DNA from: Amorphophallus konjac
Taxonomy: Eukaryota > Streptophyta > Magnoliopsida > Alismatales > Araceae
Reading direction: 5' to 3'
Assembly (NCBI GenBank): GCA_022559845.1
Contig: CM040118.1
Span: 445,406,053 to 445,470,052 of the forward strand
Length of the DNA: 64,000 nt
Shown: positions 54,684-64,000 of the stretch, in pieces
Layout of the letters: every line of letters begins with the position of its first letter
How positions within the stretch are numbered: the first letter of the stretch is position 1
Made by a program: the position numbers and the translations under genes
The notes under the pieces: model-generated
Seen by the model: the letters and a program-made list of their open reading frames with translations, nothing else
Told to the model about the DNA's origin: nothing
Databases searched by the model: none

Positions 54684-57448
54684 ATGGCGCGCCGCCTCCT
54701 GCGTGGGGATAAAGGCGTTGGGCACTTGTTGTCATTCCAGACTCCCTCTATCTTTAGGGTTTGGCTCGCCTTCATGCTTGCTTTAGGCTCTTTGATGCGT
54801 CATGAGGACACGACGGAAGAGCAGAGGCTTGCAGCGGTGTTCACGGAGTTGGCGGAGATAACCGCAGAGGCAGTCCGGCGGTTTCCTCTTCCTCCGGAAT
54901 CTTCGGGGTCCGGAGAGCGTCTTTCTTCAAGCTCTTCTCCGGATTCCATGGCGGATCAGCGTCCGGATGCTGAAGAGTGGGAGGATGAGCCGGTGGTGAA
55001 GGCGGCAGTTCCAAGCTGCAGTGAACTGGGGGAGGCGGAGGTGAGAAGGCTGGATCACCAGTTTCGCCTGCCCCACAAGTTTTACTTTGCTGTGGCTGCT
55101 CCGCACAAGACGAGCTTGGACTCTCGTACAGGCCATATCTGTACCTTCCTTCTGTCATGGAAAGGCGGGTTCCGCCCTCCCTTCGAGTCTTTCGTTCTTA
55201 AGCTTCTCAATTTTTTCCAGTTGGCGCCCAATCAGTTGGTAGCCAATTCCTATCTTCTCCTTTACGCCTTTCGCATCCTCTGCCGCCAATGCGGGGTTCC
55301 TCCTTCCTTGGACCTCTTTCACTATTTTTTCGAGTTGAAGGTGCATCCCTCGGTCGGGAAGGGTTTCTATTTTATCTAGGCAAGGTGGAATAGGAGCTGC
55401 ATCTCCTTGGCTGCGAAGGATTCTTTGCATAAGGGGTGGAAAACTCAATTCTTCTGGGTGGGGATCTGCTCGGTGGAGGAGACCTGGAGGTGTTCCGTAA
55501 TCCCCAATTTCCATCCGAATATCCCTCCCAAGTAGGACGAGTTCCCTCCACATGTGGAGGAGTATGCGACTATCTTGCTGAAGCGCCGCCAGTCCACAGA
55601 AGAGCTGGTTACTCCCGAGAACATCGAGCAGTGTCTTCTTTCGCGACTGCATCCGTCAGGTTCAGGTGCCACAAATTAGACTCTTCTTCAGATGTTGAGA
55701 CCATTTTTTCTTTTTCTGACTATATCTTTCTTCTGTGCAGACACCAGGCGATCGACTTTGGAGGAGACCACAGAGGTGATCAATCTCGGCAATGACTCGG
55801 CCACCGACGAGCCGCGATCTCCCGAGGGGCGCACCCGAGCCCGAGGTAAGGGCAAGAGGGCGGCCCAGGAGGGGTCTTCCAAGCCGCGGGGGGCCAAGCG
55901 CAAGGATCCCGTGGAGGGCATGATACAGGATGTCGTGAAGGCCAAGAAGCGGGCCAGGAAGGCCGGATCCGTCTCCGTCGTCGAGGGCGGCTCTAGCTCG
56001 GCAGCTCTCCCCTCTTCTGAGCGAGACAGGGCCGACCTTCTTAGGCCGACTCTCCCATCTGTCGAGCAAGAGAGGGCCGAGGAGGTTGGAGCTGCTCTTG
56101 CGGTTGGTGATGACGCTGGTTTGGCTCTCCCCTCAGTCGGAGCCGAGGGGGCCGAGGCTGCTTCTGTGATTGGCAGTGGCGCTGGCCTGGCTCTCCCCTC
56201 GGCCGAAGCCGAGGAGGCCGTGGACGAGGTAGGTGACGTAGGGGCCGCGATCGAGTTGGGGTGGGCGACGCTCCAGGTGGCGGTGCAGGTTCCGAATCGG
56301 TCGAGGTCGGAGGGTGGCTGGAAAATCCGACCGAGGCACGAGAGGCAACTGAGGCCGCGGCTCGGTCTGGGCCGACTGGTGGGATACTGACCAAAGGGGG
56401 GATCTCCACTCCGGTGGCCTTGGAGAGGCTTGGCATCCAGGGCCCTTTGTATCAGGTGTATCGCAGCATAGCTGCGAAGGTGAGGGGGGGAAGCAGGCAG
56501 CACTCCCCTTCCGTGGCCCTCGAGATGGTTATGGAGGGCGGCTTGGTCCTGGCCCAGATGGGGGCCACTCTGGCAGAAGCATACGCTCGGTTGGAGTCAG
56601 AGCGGGCGACCCTGGCCTGGACCCTCAGTGGGTCTGACAGGAAGTTGGCTCGGCTTGTCGAGGAGTGTGATGGGCTTCGGCGGGAGCTTTCCTCAGTTAG
56701 GGAGCTGGTACGGTCGAGCCAGGTGGAGGCCCGGGCGCTAACCGAGCAGCTAGCTAAGGCCCGCGAATCGCTCGAGAGGAAGAGCAGGCTTCTTGAAGAG
56801 GTGCGCCTTGTTCGCGTCGAGCTGGATGGCCGGTGGGAGGCCGAGCGCTCCGAGCTGGTGGACCGGGCGGAGGAAGCTGAGCGCCTTCGGGGGGAGGCCG
56901 AGGCCGATCAAGCCGAGGCGGAGAAGCGGGTGGCGGAGGCTGAGGAGCGGACGGCTGAGGCTGAGCGGAAAATAATCGAGGCGGAGCGGGAGAAGGCCGA
57001 GCTCGTTAGTAGGGTGGGATTGGCCGGGGCGGAGGTGCTTGAGCAGTACAAATGCTCGGAGGCCTACCAGGTCGACCTTAAGGAGGCTGCCCTCCCCTAC
57101 TATGAGTCAGCGCTTCGCTGAGGCATCCGCAAGGGGTTCAAGCAGGGCTACGACCGGGCCGAATCTTATGCCAAGGAGCAGGCATCCGGAATAATTGAAT
57201 TCCCGTCCGGACAATGCTATGGCTCGGATCTGTCATCCTCCATCTCTTCTGCTTTGGAGTCAGAGGAAGAAGATCATAAGGGATCTTCACCCGAGGGGTC
57301 GCCAGCTCCGGATGTCTCGGGAGGGCACGCAACCGAGACAGTTCCCACGCCGGTGGGGTCAGTACCAGGGTCGGCCGTCGCCGAGGGTGCCAGGGGCAAA
57401 CCACCTGAGCCTTCCACTTTCGAGCTTCAAGGTGGGCCAGAGGCCTAA
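54684..57448 (+). pseudogene. Antisense 'putative gypsy type transposon' gene of element H
   Basis: Exon 1 54684-55665, intron 55666-55740 (75 bp, GT-AG with a strong pyrimidine tract), exon 2 55741-57448; splicing keeps the frame. After a Ser/Pro-rich N terminus comes a PF04195-like domain: KFYFAVAAPHKTSLDS, FESFVLKLLNFFQLAPNQL, NSYLLLYAFRILCRQCG, FHYFFELKVHP, GFYFI and KGWKTQFFWV. Exon 2 gives an Ala/Glu-rich basic linker and a long coiled coil (about 56560-57060). TAG at 55377, TAG at 55535, a frameshift near 56270 and TGA at 57119 break it. Function unknown; it lies opposite to gag-pol as in other Tat elements. Confidence 0.82.
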
Positions 57449-58289
57449 TGTATCTGCTTTGCTTCCTCTTTTTATATGTCTTTTTCCTTTTGAAGAAAAA
57501 ACTTTCTCTGTTGTGTAGGAAAATAGATAAGGCAATAGCATTATGACGAAGACTTAATTGTTCCGTATCGCCATTGCCGTATTTTGTTCAGTGTATCCGC
57601 AGTAGTTGGAAAGTGTCGATACTTTCTACGTGGTTTTCGCGCGATGGTTGGGCGAGCCTCTGACAGGGTGTCTTTCCGCGGCGCTTGCGAGGGGGGGGGG
57701 GGCGAGATGGTGGACGGATGGGGGCATCAGGCATCCCTGCCGCACGTCCCTTCTTGCTCGCTCCATGGAGGGGAGGAGGAAGTCAATTAGGCTCCCTCCT
57801 TTCCAAGCTTTCCCCTGCCTCTTCATCCAACTCTGCTGGTTTCTTTTTCCCTCTTCTGCTCTTCTCATCATTTCTTTCACTCTTCGGAGGGTGCCTGCAC
57901 TCTCTTCCTTCCAAAGAGTTGGCAGATTGGTAGAGAGGAGGCCTTCATATGTGTTCCCTCTTCCCCTTCCTCCATCTCTGTCAACTTGGAAGGTAGCCTT
58001 CCTCTCCCTAGTCCCTCTGTCACCTTTGTTCCGAGCTACCCGAGCCAGCGGGGTCGACTTTTCTTTATCCGAGCCAGTTTCTACACGAGGCAGAGTCAGT
58101 GGATGGACGCAGGAAGGTCAACCGAGTCAGCCGAGCGATGGGCTCATACGGCGGCGCCAGATGAATTTTTTACTTTTTTGACATGTATTTTCTTGGCTTC
58201 GGCCTTCCTGATGTACAAGCGAGTTGTTTGAATAAAGTAAAGGAAAAACTTTTTGTTTTATTCCATGTTTCTTACACAATGTTCGGTAT
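57449..58289. other. Spacer between antisense gene and integrase of H
   Basis: No gene I can support; it has a run of 12 G at about 57691 and long CT-rich stretches. The open plus frame 57606-58181 is low-complexity and probably chance. Confidence 0.55.
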
Positions 58290-59480
58290 TCAGAAGTAAA
58301 ACTTGCATAGTGTAGTCGCGTTCCAGGTCCGAGGGATGGGCTCTCCTTCCATCGTAGATAATCGGTATGCTCCTTTCCTGAGCGTCTCGATCACTCGGTA
58401 GGGGCCTTCCCAATTAGGGGATAGCTTGCCCGCCGCCTCAAGTGGTCGAGAGGCTCTGGCTTTCCTGAGAATGAAATCTCCCGGTTGAAAGTGTCTATCT
58501 CGAACTTTGGCGTTGTAGTATCGAGTGAGGCGGCGCTGGTATTCCGTTGCTCGGATGCCGGCAATCTCTCGTAGTTCATCTGTTAGGTCGAGGTTTTTGA
58601 GCAGTTTTGAATCGTTTGCCTCAGAAGAGAAACAGTCGACTCGGAGGGAGGGATTAGCAATCTCCAACGGGATGACGGCCTCTGCGCCGTACACCAATTG
58701 AAAAGGACTTTCACCAGTTGCCGTTCTGGGAGTCGTTCTGTGTGACCAAAGTACGTTCGGCAATTCCACAAGCTAGCTGCCCTTGGCTTTGCTGAGTCTA
58801 GTCTTGATGCCTTTTAAGATAGTCTTATTGGCATTTTCGACCAGCCCGTTAGCTTGAGGGTGGGCGACCGAGGTGAAGTGATTGTGAATGCCCAAGTCGG
58901 CACATCTGTCTCAGAAATAACGAGAATCAAATTGCCGACCATTATCGCTTACTATCACCCGGGGGATGCCGTAACGACATATGATCGACTTCTAGATGAA
59001 ATTCCAAACGATTGTCTCGGTGATCCTTGCTGTGGCTTCGGTCTCGATCCATTTGGTGAAGTAGTCGATGGCGAAGATGATGAACTTCTTCTGGGCCTGG
59101 GCCGTGGGGAATGGCCCGAGGATGTCGATTCCCCAGCGAGCGAAAGGATATGGCTCGGCTAAGGTGATGAGCTCCGTTGCTGGCTGATGGACCAAGTGGT
59201 CAAATCGCTGGCATCGGTCACAGTGTTGTGTGTAAGTCGAGCAGTCACGCTGCAAAGTGGGCCACCAGTAACCTTGCCGTAGCAAGATCCTGGCGAGCGA
59301 CCTTCCTCCTAAATGCGCTCCACACAGACCTTCGTGAACTTCTTGAATCGCTCGGTTGGCTTCATCAGTGCTGAGGCACTTCAGGAGGGGACTGGAGAAG
59401 GATCTCCGATAGAGAGTGCCATCCAGAGTGACGAATCGCCGAGCTTGGTACTTTAATCTTCGGGCTTCCCGAGGGTCGGG
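58290..59480 (-). pseudogene. Integrase of element H
   Basis: HHCC end (CDRCQRFDHLVHQ), core with WGIDILGPFPTAQAQKKFI, AIDYFTKWIE, NGLVENANKTILKGIK and C-terminal domain with SPNWEGPYRVIETLRKGAYRL, stop at 58290. Stops near 58992, 58915 and 58772 and other changes interrupt it. Confidence 0.88.
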
Positions 59481-60980
59481 AGGCTCTTGAGAATCTTGGA
59501 GCCACGATAGGTATGGGATATGCCAGTCACTTGGGGAGGTCGAGTCAACAGCCAGGAGCTCCGAGTCGATGTTCGGTCACTCCAGCTCTTCGAGGAGGAC
59601 CGATCGAGTACCCTCGGGGTCAAGAGAGGAGGCCAGCCGAGAGAGGGCATCCGCTCGGTAGTTGTCCTCCCGAGCTATTCGGACTACCTCAAAGCCCTCA
59701 AACTGTTGTGCCACGAGTCTGACCAGGTGGAGATATTTGACCATCGATGCTTCTCAAGCTTCGTAATCACCGTTGACCTGGCTAGCGACCAGCTGGGAGT
59801 CAGTGTGAATTTTGACTCGCTCAGCCCCCAGTCACCGGGCCACACGGGCTCCCGAGATGAGAGCCTCATATTCGGAAGCATTGTTGGATGCCTGGAAGTT
59901 AAACTTTAAGGCGTATTGTAGCTCTGCTCCTTCGGGAGACTTCAGGAGGATTCCAGTGCTGCTTCCGGCTGAGCTGGAGCATCCGTCAACGAACAGTTCC
60001 CATGTTGGCCCGGGCGCAGACGGAGGTCTTTCTTCAGTCGGGATGGTGCTCTCGATGATGAAGTCAGCGAGCGCCTGGCCTTTGATAGCCAAGCGAGGCC
60101 GATACGATATATCGTAGGCCCCAATCATGATGGCCCACTTGATGAGGCATCCCGAGGCTTTAGGGTGAGCGAGAACCCTCTTCAATGGTTCGCTAGTTAG
60201 CACAGTGATAGAGTGTCCTTGGAAATAGGGTCGAGGCACTTGGCCGAGGTAACCAACGCTAGCACGAGTCTCTCGGTTGCGGGGTACCTCCTTTCATTCT
60301 CGTTGAGCACCTTGCTGGTGTAGTAGACCGGTCTCTCTACTCCCGAGTCATTTCTGACTAGGAACGAGCTAACTGTCGATGGGGTTACCGAGAGATAGAG
60401 ATGCAGGGCTTCGCCTGGGACAGGCTTGGACAGCACTAGAGGCGCGGCCAGGAACTCTTTAAGCTCGGTGAACACTCTTTGGCATTCCTTGTCCCATGTG
60501 AACGTAGCAGATGCCAACTTGGGCCCCCTCAATAGCTTGAAGAAGGGTAGGCATTGTTCGGCCGCACGGGATAGGAATCTGCTGAGCGCGACAATGCGTT
60601 CGGTAAGGCGTTTGAACGTCTTTGATGCAGGTGGGTGGGCGCATGTCCAGGATGGCCTGGACCTTGTTGGGAGTGGCCTCGATCTCACGCTGGGTGACTA
60701 AGAAACCCAGGAATTTCTCGGATCTTACTCCGAAGGCGCACTTAATAGGATTGAGCTTCATATTGTACCTCACGAGAGTGTCGAAGGTCTCAGCTAGGTC
60801 GGCGAAGTGGTCCTCGGCCTTGGGGGTCTTGACGAGCATGTCGTCAATATAGGCATCGACGTTCCGGCTGAGCTGTCCCTCGAACATATGGTTGACCAAC
60901 CTCTAGTACGTGGCTCCAGCGTTTTTCAACCCGAAAGGCATCCGGGTGTAGCAGTATACGCCGAAGTCGGTGATAAAGGC
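59481..60980 (-). pseudogene. RT and dual RNase H of element H, cut by element I
   Basis: Begins inside RT at AFITDFGVYCYTRMPFG, continues with YIDD at 60851-60840, KLNPIKCAFGV and LGFLV. It shifts frame around 60680 and gives the connection and first RNase H (LHLYLSVTPSTVSSFLVR, ERRYPATERLVLALV), then the second RNase H (WELFVDGCSSSAGSSTGILL, NNASEYEALISG) with a TAG at 59832. The upstream RT fingers, protease and gag are beyond element I. Confidence 0.88.
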
Positions 60981-61318
60981 TGTAATATCCTGGACGTTTC
61001 GGATCCTTTCTTCGTGGGTCCCGGATCTAGTTTTCGGAGTGTCCGGCTCCGTTGTGTCCGAAATTTCATTTCGGACATCTTTCATTTTCGGATCGGCGCG
61101 ATCCGGAGTTGTTTCGGAGGACCGGAGGCGTTCCGCGGCTTTTCCGCGTGTGTTTTCCGATTTCCGGTGTGTGTTTCGGCTTTTCCTTCGGAAGCTCGCT
61201 GCAGGCGAACCGGGCGGTTCCCCCAGGCACGAGTGGTACCGTTGCGATCGGTGCGTTCCGAGGATTTCGGAAATATATTTTTCTATTTTTCGGTATTTTT
61301 TTCGAAAAATCAGATTTT

Positions 61319-61325
61319 CTATATA
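61319..61325 (+). promoter_or_regulatory. TATA box of element I LTR
   Basis: tctatataaccc, about 340 bp into the LTR; transcription would start near 61350. Confidence 0.65.
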
Positions 61326-61880
61326 ACCCTATTTCTTTTCTTTTTCTTTTCCTCTTTCTCTTTCTCCTTCTTCCTCCTTCCTTCCCCAACCGTGGCCGCC
61401 CTCCTCTCTCTCCCTCTCTCCCATTCGGACGTGGTGAGCCCCTCCCCGGCTGTTGACGGCGGCAGGGCGACGGCGCGGACGCGTGGGTGGCGGTGAGGCG
61501 AGCTCGTGGGCGTGCGACAAGCGTGGGAAGCGTGGGGAGTTCGTGAAGCTTAAAGCGTTCTTCGTGGTTTGTGGCGATCCGGCGGAGCATTCGCTCCATT
61601 GAGGTAGGGTGACGTTCCTTAACCTCTTGCCGTTCATTTCCGTGGTTTGTAGGCCGCGGGGAGGCCGAGAGGGGCTAGATCGAGCACGTATGGGGGTTTT
61701 CCATGATTTGGGGAGAGCCACCCGATCTATGGATTTGATGCATGGATTCACGTTTTGATGTCCTAGAATCATGCTAGGGGTCCTTAGGGGTCATTCCCTT
61801 TGTTTTCCCCCTCTCCGGTGGAGGCATGGGGGCATGGTTGGAGTTTTTAGGCGTTTCCGCCATTTTCGGGCGCGGACTGA

Positions 61881-62163
61881 GAACGCGCTATACTCTAGTA
61901 GCGCGTTCTTGATGGTCGCGCTACCCCGATGGGGCACGTTCATCGGAGAAGATGAACAGAAGGGCGGTTCCGGTCGCGCTATGGGGTCCTAGCGCGATCT
62001 ACCTTGTCGCGCTAGGGGTTCCTAGCGCGATCGTCCTTGTCGCGCTAGGGGTCCCTAGTGTGACCTGTCTTGTCGCGCTAGGAGGCCCTAGCGCGAAATT
62101 CCTTGTCGCGCTAGGGGGTCATACCGCGTTCTTCTTGTCACGCTAGGAATCCCTAGCGTGATC
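61881..62163 (+). repeat. Tandem 33-bp palindromes in element I LTR
   Basis: TCGCGCTAGG starts at 61974 (one mismatch), 62007, 62040, 62073, 62106 and as TCACGCTAGG at 62138. Each is followed by a 4-nt loop and CCTAGCGCGA or a variant, so each 33-bp unit is a 10-bp hairpin. At 62138-62161 both arms change (TCACG with CGTGA), keeping the pairing; at 62106 the right arm has decayed. An extra hairpin GAACGCGCTA/TAGCGCGTTC is at 61881-61908. Confidence 0.92.
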
Positions 62164-63373
62164 TGTCATGTTGTCGGGTGTTCCTTTTTGGGCCGGGTGT
62201 GTGTCCTGGACACCCCGCGGAGTTCCGAGACCGTGCCTTTGGGTGTTCGGAGGTTCCGTTTGCCTTGGTCATGCATTTGGCTGTGGGCGGTGCGTCCATT
62301 TCTTCTCCGACCGCGGTCACCGTGCGGTGGTGATGGTACGTGGGACGGCCCCCGTACTTCGTCAGGTTCGGATGTTGTTTTTCGTTGTCTTGAGAGTCTA
62401 CTCCTTCAGTGACCCTCCACTAGTCGTAGCCTATCAGTACGCGTGTGCTGATCGCACCAGGGAGTGGTGTACGGGCTTACCCTGAGGAGGGTTTTAGACT
62501 GGTTACCGTCGGGCCCCTCGTCAAATCAGAGTCCAGTGCCGGGGAAAAATCAGTCAGAGGGCCAGACCTAGGACGCGTGGTCTGTGTGTGCACACGTGGT
62601 TGGGGACAGTGGACGCACGTCGACGGGCGTGACCCCAGCTAGTCACTTGTTGTGGTTACTTGTTCGGTGTCTGCGCCTCGGGTAGGACCTACCACGTCAG
62701 GCAGTTTACCTGTGGTGCGGTGTAAGACGTCAGGGGATGCTACCGGCTGTGCTTCTAGTGGGTGGTACTCCTGTCGAGTACTGAGTGACAGACTGTCAGT
62801 CGAGTGTTTCCGACCTTCGGGTTTTGTCGGTTCGACCTTTGAGCTTTGGTCTTCCCTCCATGGCACGTGTGTCGGTTTGCGTGTCGTAGGGTCTTGTCTT
62901 GTAGAGTACAGGGCTTTCCCTTCCGAGGTACTCTCCGACCGCTACTGTAGTGGTTTCTCGTTTTACGAGGTAGGGTTCGAGTGATCCCTACTGAGTCTTG
63001 TTCCGAGACTCATTCCCTGCGTGTTTTCACCGTGTTTCAGGTGACGCGCCACCTTCGGGGAGCGCGTCAGGAGTGCAGCGTGGTGCGGGTGCCCAGAGGT
63101 AGTGCCAGAGGTCAGAGCCGGGGGATGCCCCGTGTAGCTGTACTTTCCTTTCTTGTCACTGTACTAGTCATGGACTGTTGTTATTGTTATTTTATATTGT
63201 GGACCATGTAAAATGCTAATTTATTTCCTGTTTAATTTCTGCAATTATTTGTGATACTTGTGTAGTCTCCACACCATCCTTTTAACCCTTCCGAGTCTTC
63301 GGGCTCGTGGGTGGCGGTACGAGTCTCGGGTTATCGGGCCTTCCCAGTAATCAGATTCTCGGGTCGTTACAGC

Positions 63374-63385
63374 TGGTATTAGAGC
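63374..63385 (+). other. Primer binding site, tRNA-Met type, element I
   Basis: TGGTATTAGAGC, two bases after the LTR; one mismatch to the usual TGGTATCAGAGC. Confidence 0.88.
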
Positions 63386-63536
63386 GCGGTTGTGGAATTA
63401 CATGAGAATCATAGGTAATTGTAGTGGTCCACTAGTCCACAGCGATGATGTACAAGTGATGCTGGCATTGGGCACCGTGTGTTTGTTTTGACCTTGCCGT
63501 TTTTCGTGCTTTTTGTCTTGTGCTTTAGGAGCGAGG
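63386..63536 (+). other. Leader of element I
   Basis: About 150 nt between primer site and gag ATG; nothing notable. Confidence 0.6.
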
Positions 63537-64000
63537 ATGGCGCCGAGGCGGAGCTCTCGCTCTCAGTAGGGGCAGTCGGCTGGAGGTCAGGAGATCTAGC
63601 AGGGGGTCCAGAGGGACCAGGAGGAGCATAGCAGAGTTCCGGGGGCTACCGAGGCCACGGATGCTGTGAGAGTTCCGGGGGCCGAGGATTTCTTCCGTGG
63701 CATGTACCAGCTTATGTCTCAGCAGTTCGGCGGAGAGGCTGGTGAGGGCTCGTCAGCTAGGGGTGGGCCAGGCCGAGCAGTGAGGGACTTCATGCAGTTC
63801 CATCCGCCTTACTTTAGCGGCCAGCAGACCCTGATGCGGCTAGTGATTGGCTCGATGAGATGGAGCGGGTGTTCAGTTCTGCGAAGAGTGCTGCCGAGGA
63901 CAGAGTGGTGTTGGCCTACAACCAGTTGCAGGGTACGGCTCAGAGATGGTGGTCTTCCGAGTGGAAGACGTCCTTTCAGCTTCATCCACTTGAGCAGATC
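63537..64000 (+). pseudogene. gag of element I, start only
   Basis: ATG at 63537 opens a basic N terminus (MAPRRSSRSQ), interrupted by TAG at 63567 and 63597, both preceding or following CAG codons. The gag core begins at DFMQFHPPYFSGQQ; a one-base loss near 63829 shifts to the frame reading SDWLDEMERVFSSA, AYNQLQGTAQRWW and on to the edge. Chromovirus-type gag. Confidence 0.85.

Larger units (their letters stand above)
53668..60980 (-). mobile_element. Element H: third Tat-type retrotransposon, partial
   Basis: Minus strand: RT (cut by element I at 60980), RNase H, second RNase H, integrase, an antisense gene, polypurine tract and 3' LTR (54476-53668). The combination of dual RNase H and antisense PF04195-like gene fits the RIRE2/Cinful/Retand type from memory. 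It is inserted in the env-like ORF of the SIRE-like element; left flank gaaag. The gag and 5' LTR lie beyond element I. Confidence 0.85.
60981..63371 (+). repeat. 5' LTR of element I
   Basis: 2,391 bp, TGTAATATCC...CGTTACA. TATA box at 61319-61325 (TATATAA), followed by a CT-rich stretch. The R/U5 part contains the 33-bp palindrome array at 61974-62163. Small ORFs along it on both strands look like chance. Confidence 0.88.
60981..64000 (+). mobile_element. Element I: Tekay/Del-like chromovirus, 5' end
   Basis: Plus strand: 5' LTR 60981-63371, primer site, short leader and the start of gag, running off the right edge. It sits in the RT of element H (left flank aaggc). A long LTR with a tRNA-Met primer and this gag type fit Tekay/Del. 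Confidence 0.85.

Noticed and set aside
57606..58181. Plus-strand ORF of 191 codons in element H
   Set aside because: Low-complexity, CT-rich spacer with no recognisable domain and no conservation evidence.
61052..61599. Overlapping ORFs on both strands at the start of the element I LTR
   Set aside because: They lie across U3/R of an LTR, have biased composition and contain no domain.

Overview
The window is nested LTR-retrotransposon DNA from a flowering plant genome; I found no host gene. The evidence is dual RNase H Tat-type Ty3/gypsy elements, a SIRE-like Ty1/copia remnant with an env-like ORF, a Tekay/Del-like chromovirus, a hAT transposon, an L1-type LINE, plant mobile domain and 'putative gypsy type transposon' proteins, and GT-AG introns. 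The species cannot be told from the sequence.

Layout. 1-5927: element A (minus strand), a Tat-type element running off the left edge. It has a 5' LTR, a tRNA-Arg-like primer site and one uninterrupted ORF of at least 1,036 codons. A is inserted in the integrase gene of element B. 5928-15975: element B (minus), a decayed Tat element reading LTR, primer site, leader, gag, protease, G-patch, RT, two RNase H domains, integrase. 16072-18895: 3' LTR and 3' UTR of element C. 18896-19320 and 50735-53667: a SIRE-like copia element (minus), split by later insertions. 19321-21432: a 2.1 kb element with long inverted repeats. 21434-50730: element G (minus), a 29.3 kb Tat element with an exact 5-bp target duplication (ACGAC) and two complete LTRs. 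A 4.4 kb hAT element sits in its 3' LTR and a 3.3 kb LINE in its integrase. Between pol and the 3' LTR, G carries two antisense, intron-containing genes: a plant mobile domain gene and a DUF7745-like gene. 53668-60980: element H (minus), a third Tat type with an antisense PF04195-like coiled-coil gene. 60981-64000: element I (plus), a chromovirus LTR, tRNA-Met primer site and gag start, inserted in the RT of H.

Inferred insertion order: C, then SIRE into C, the inverted-repeat element into the SIRE LTR, G into its edge, then hAT and LINE into G. Independently H went into SIRE, I into H, and A into B.

The least explained signal is a shared architecture. LTRs and leaders of several unrelated element types contain arrays of short hairpins with 5-10 bp stems, some with compensatory base changes. 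A, B and G also share a conserved leader block of about 56 nt, an identical 18-nt primer site, and a copy of the primer-site core 107-126 bp inside each LTR. Element A adds an unbroken giant ORF that keeps the gag N terminus but replaces the gag core with proline-rich and 18-residue repeat sequence. Positions of stops, frames and hairpins were read directly; family assignments come from recognised motifs, not searches.
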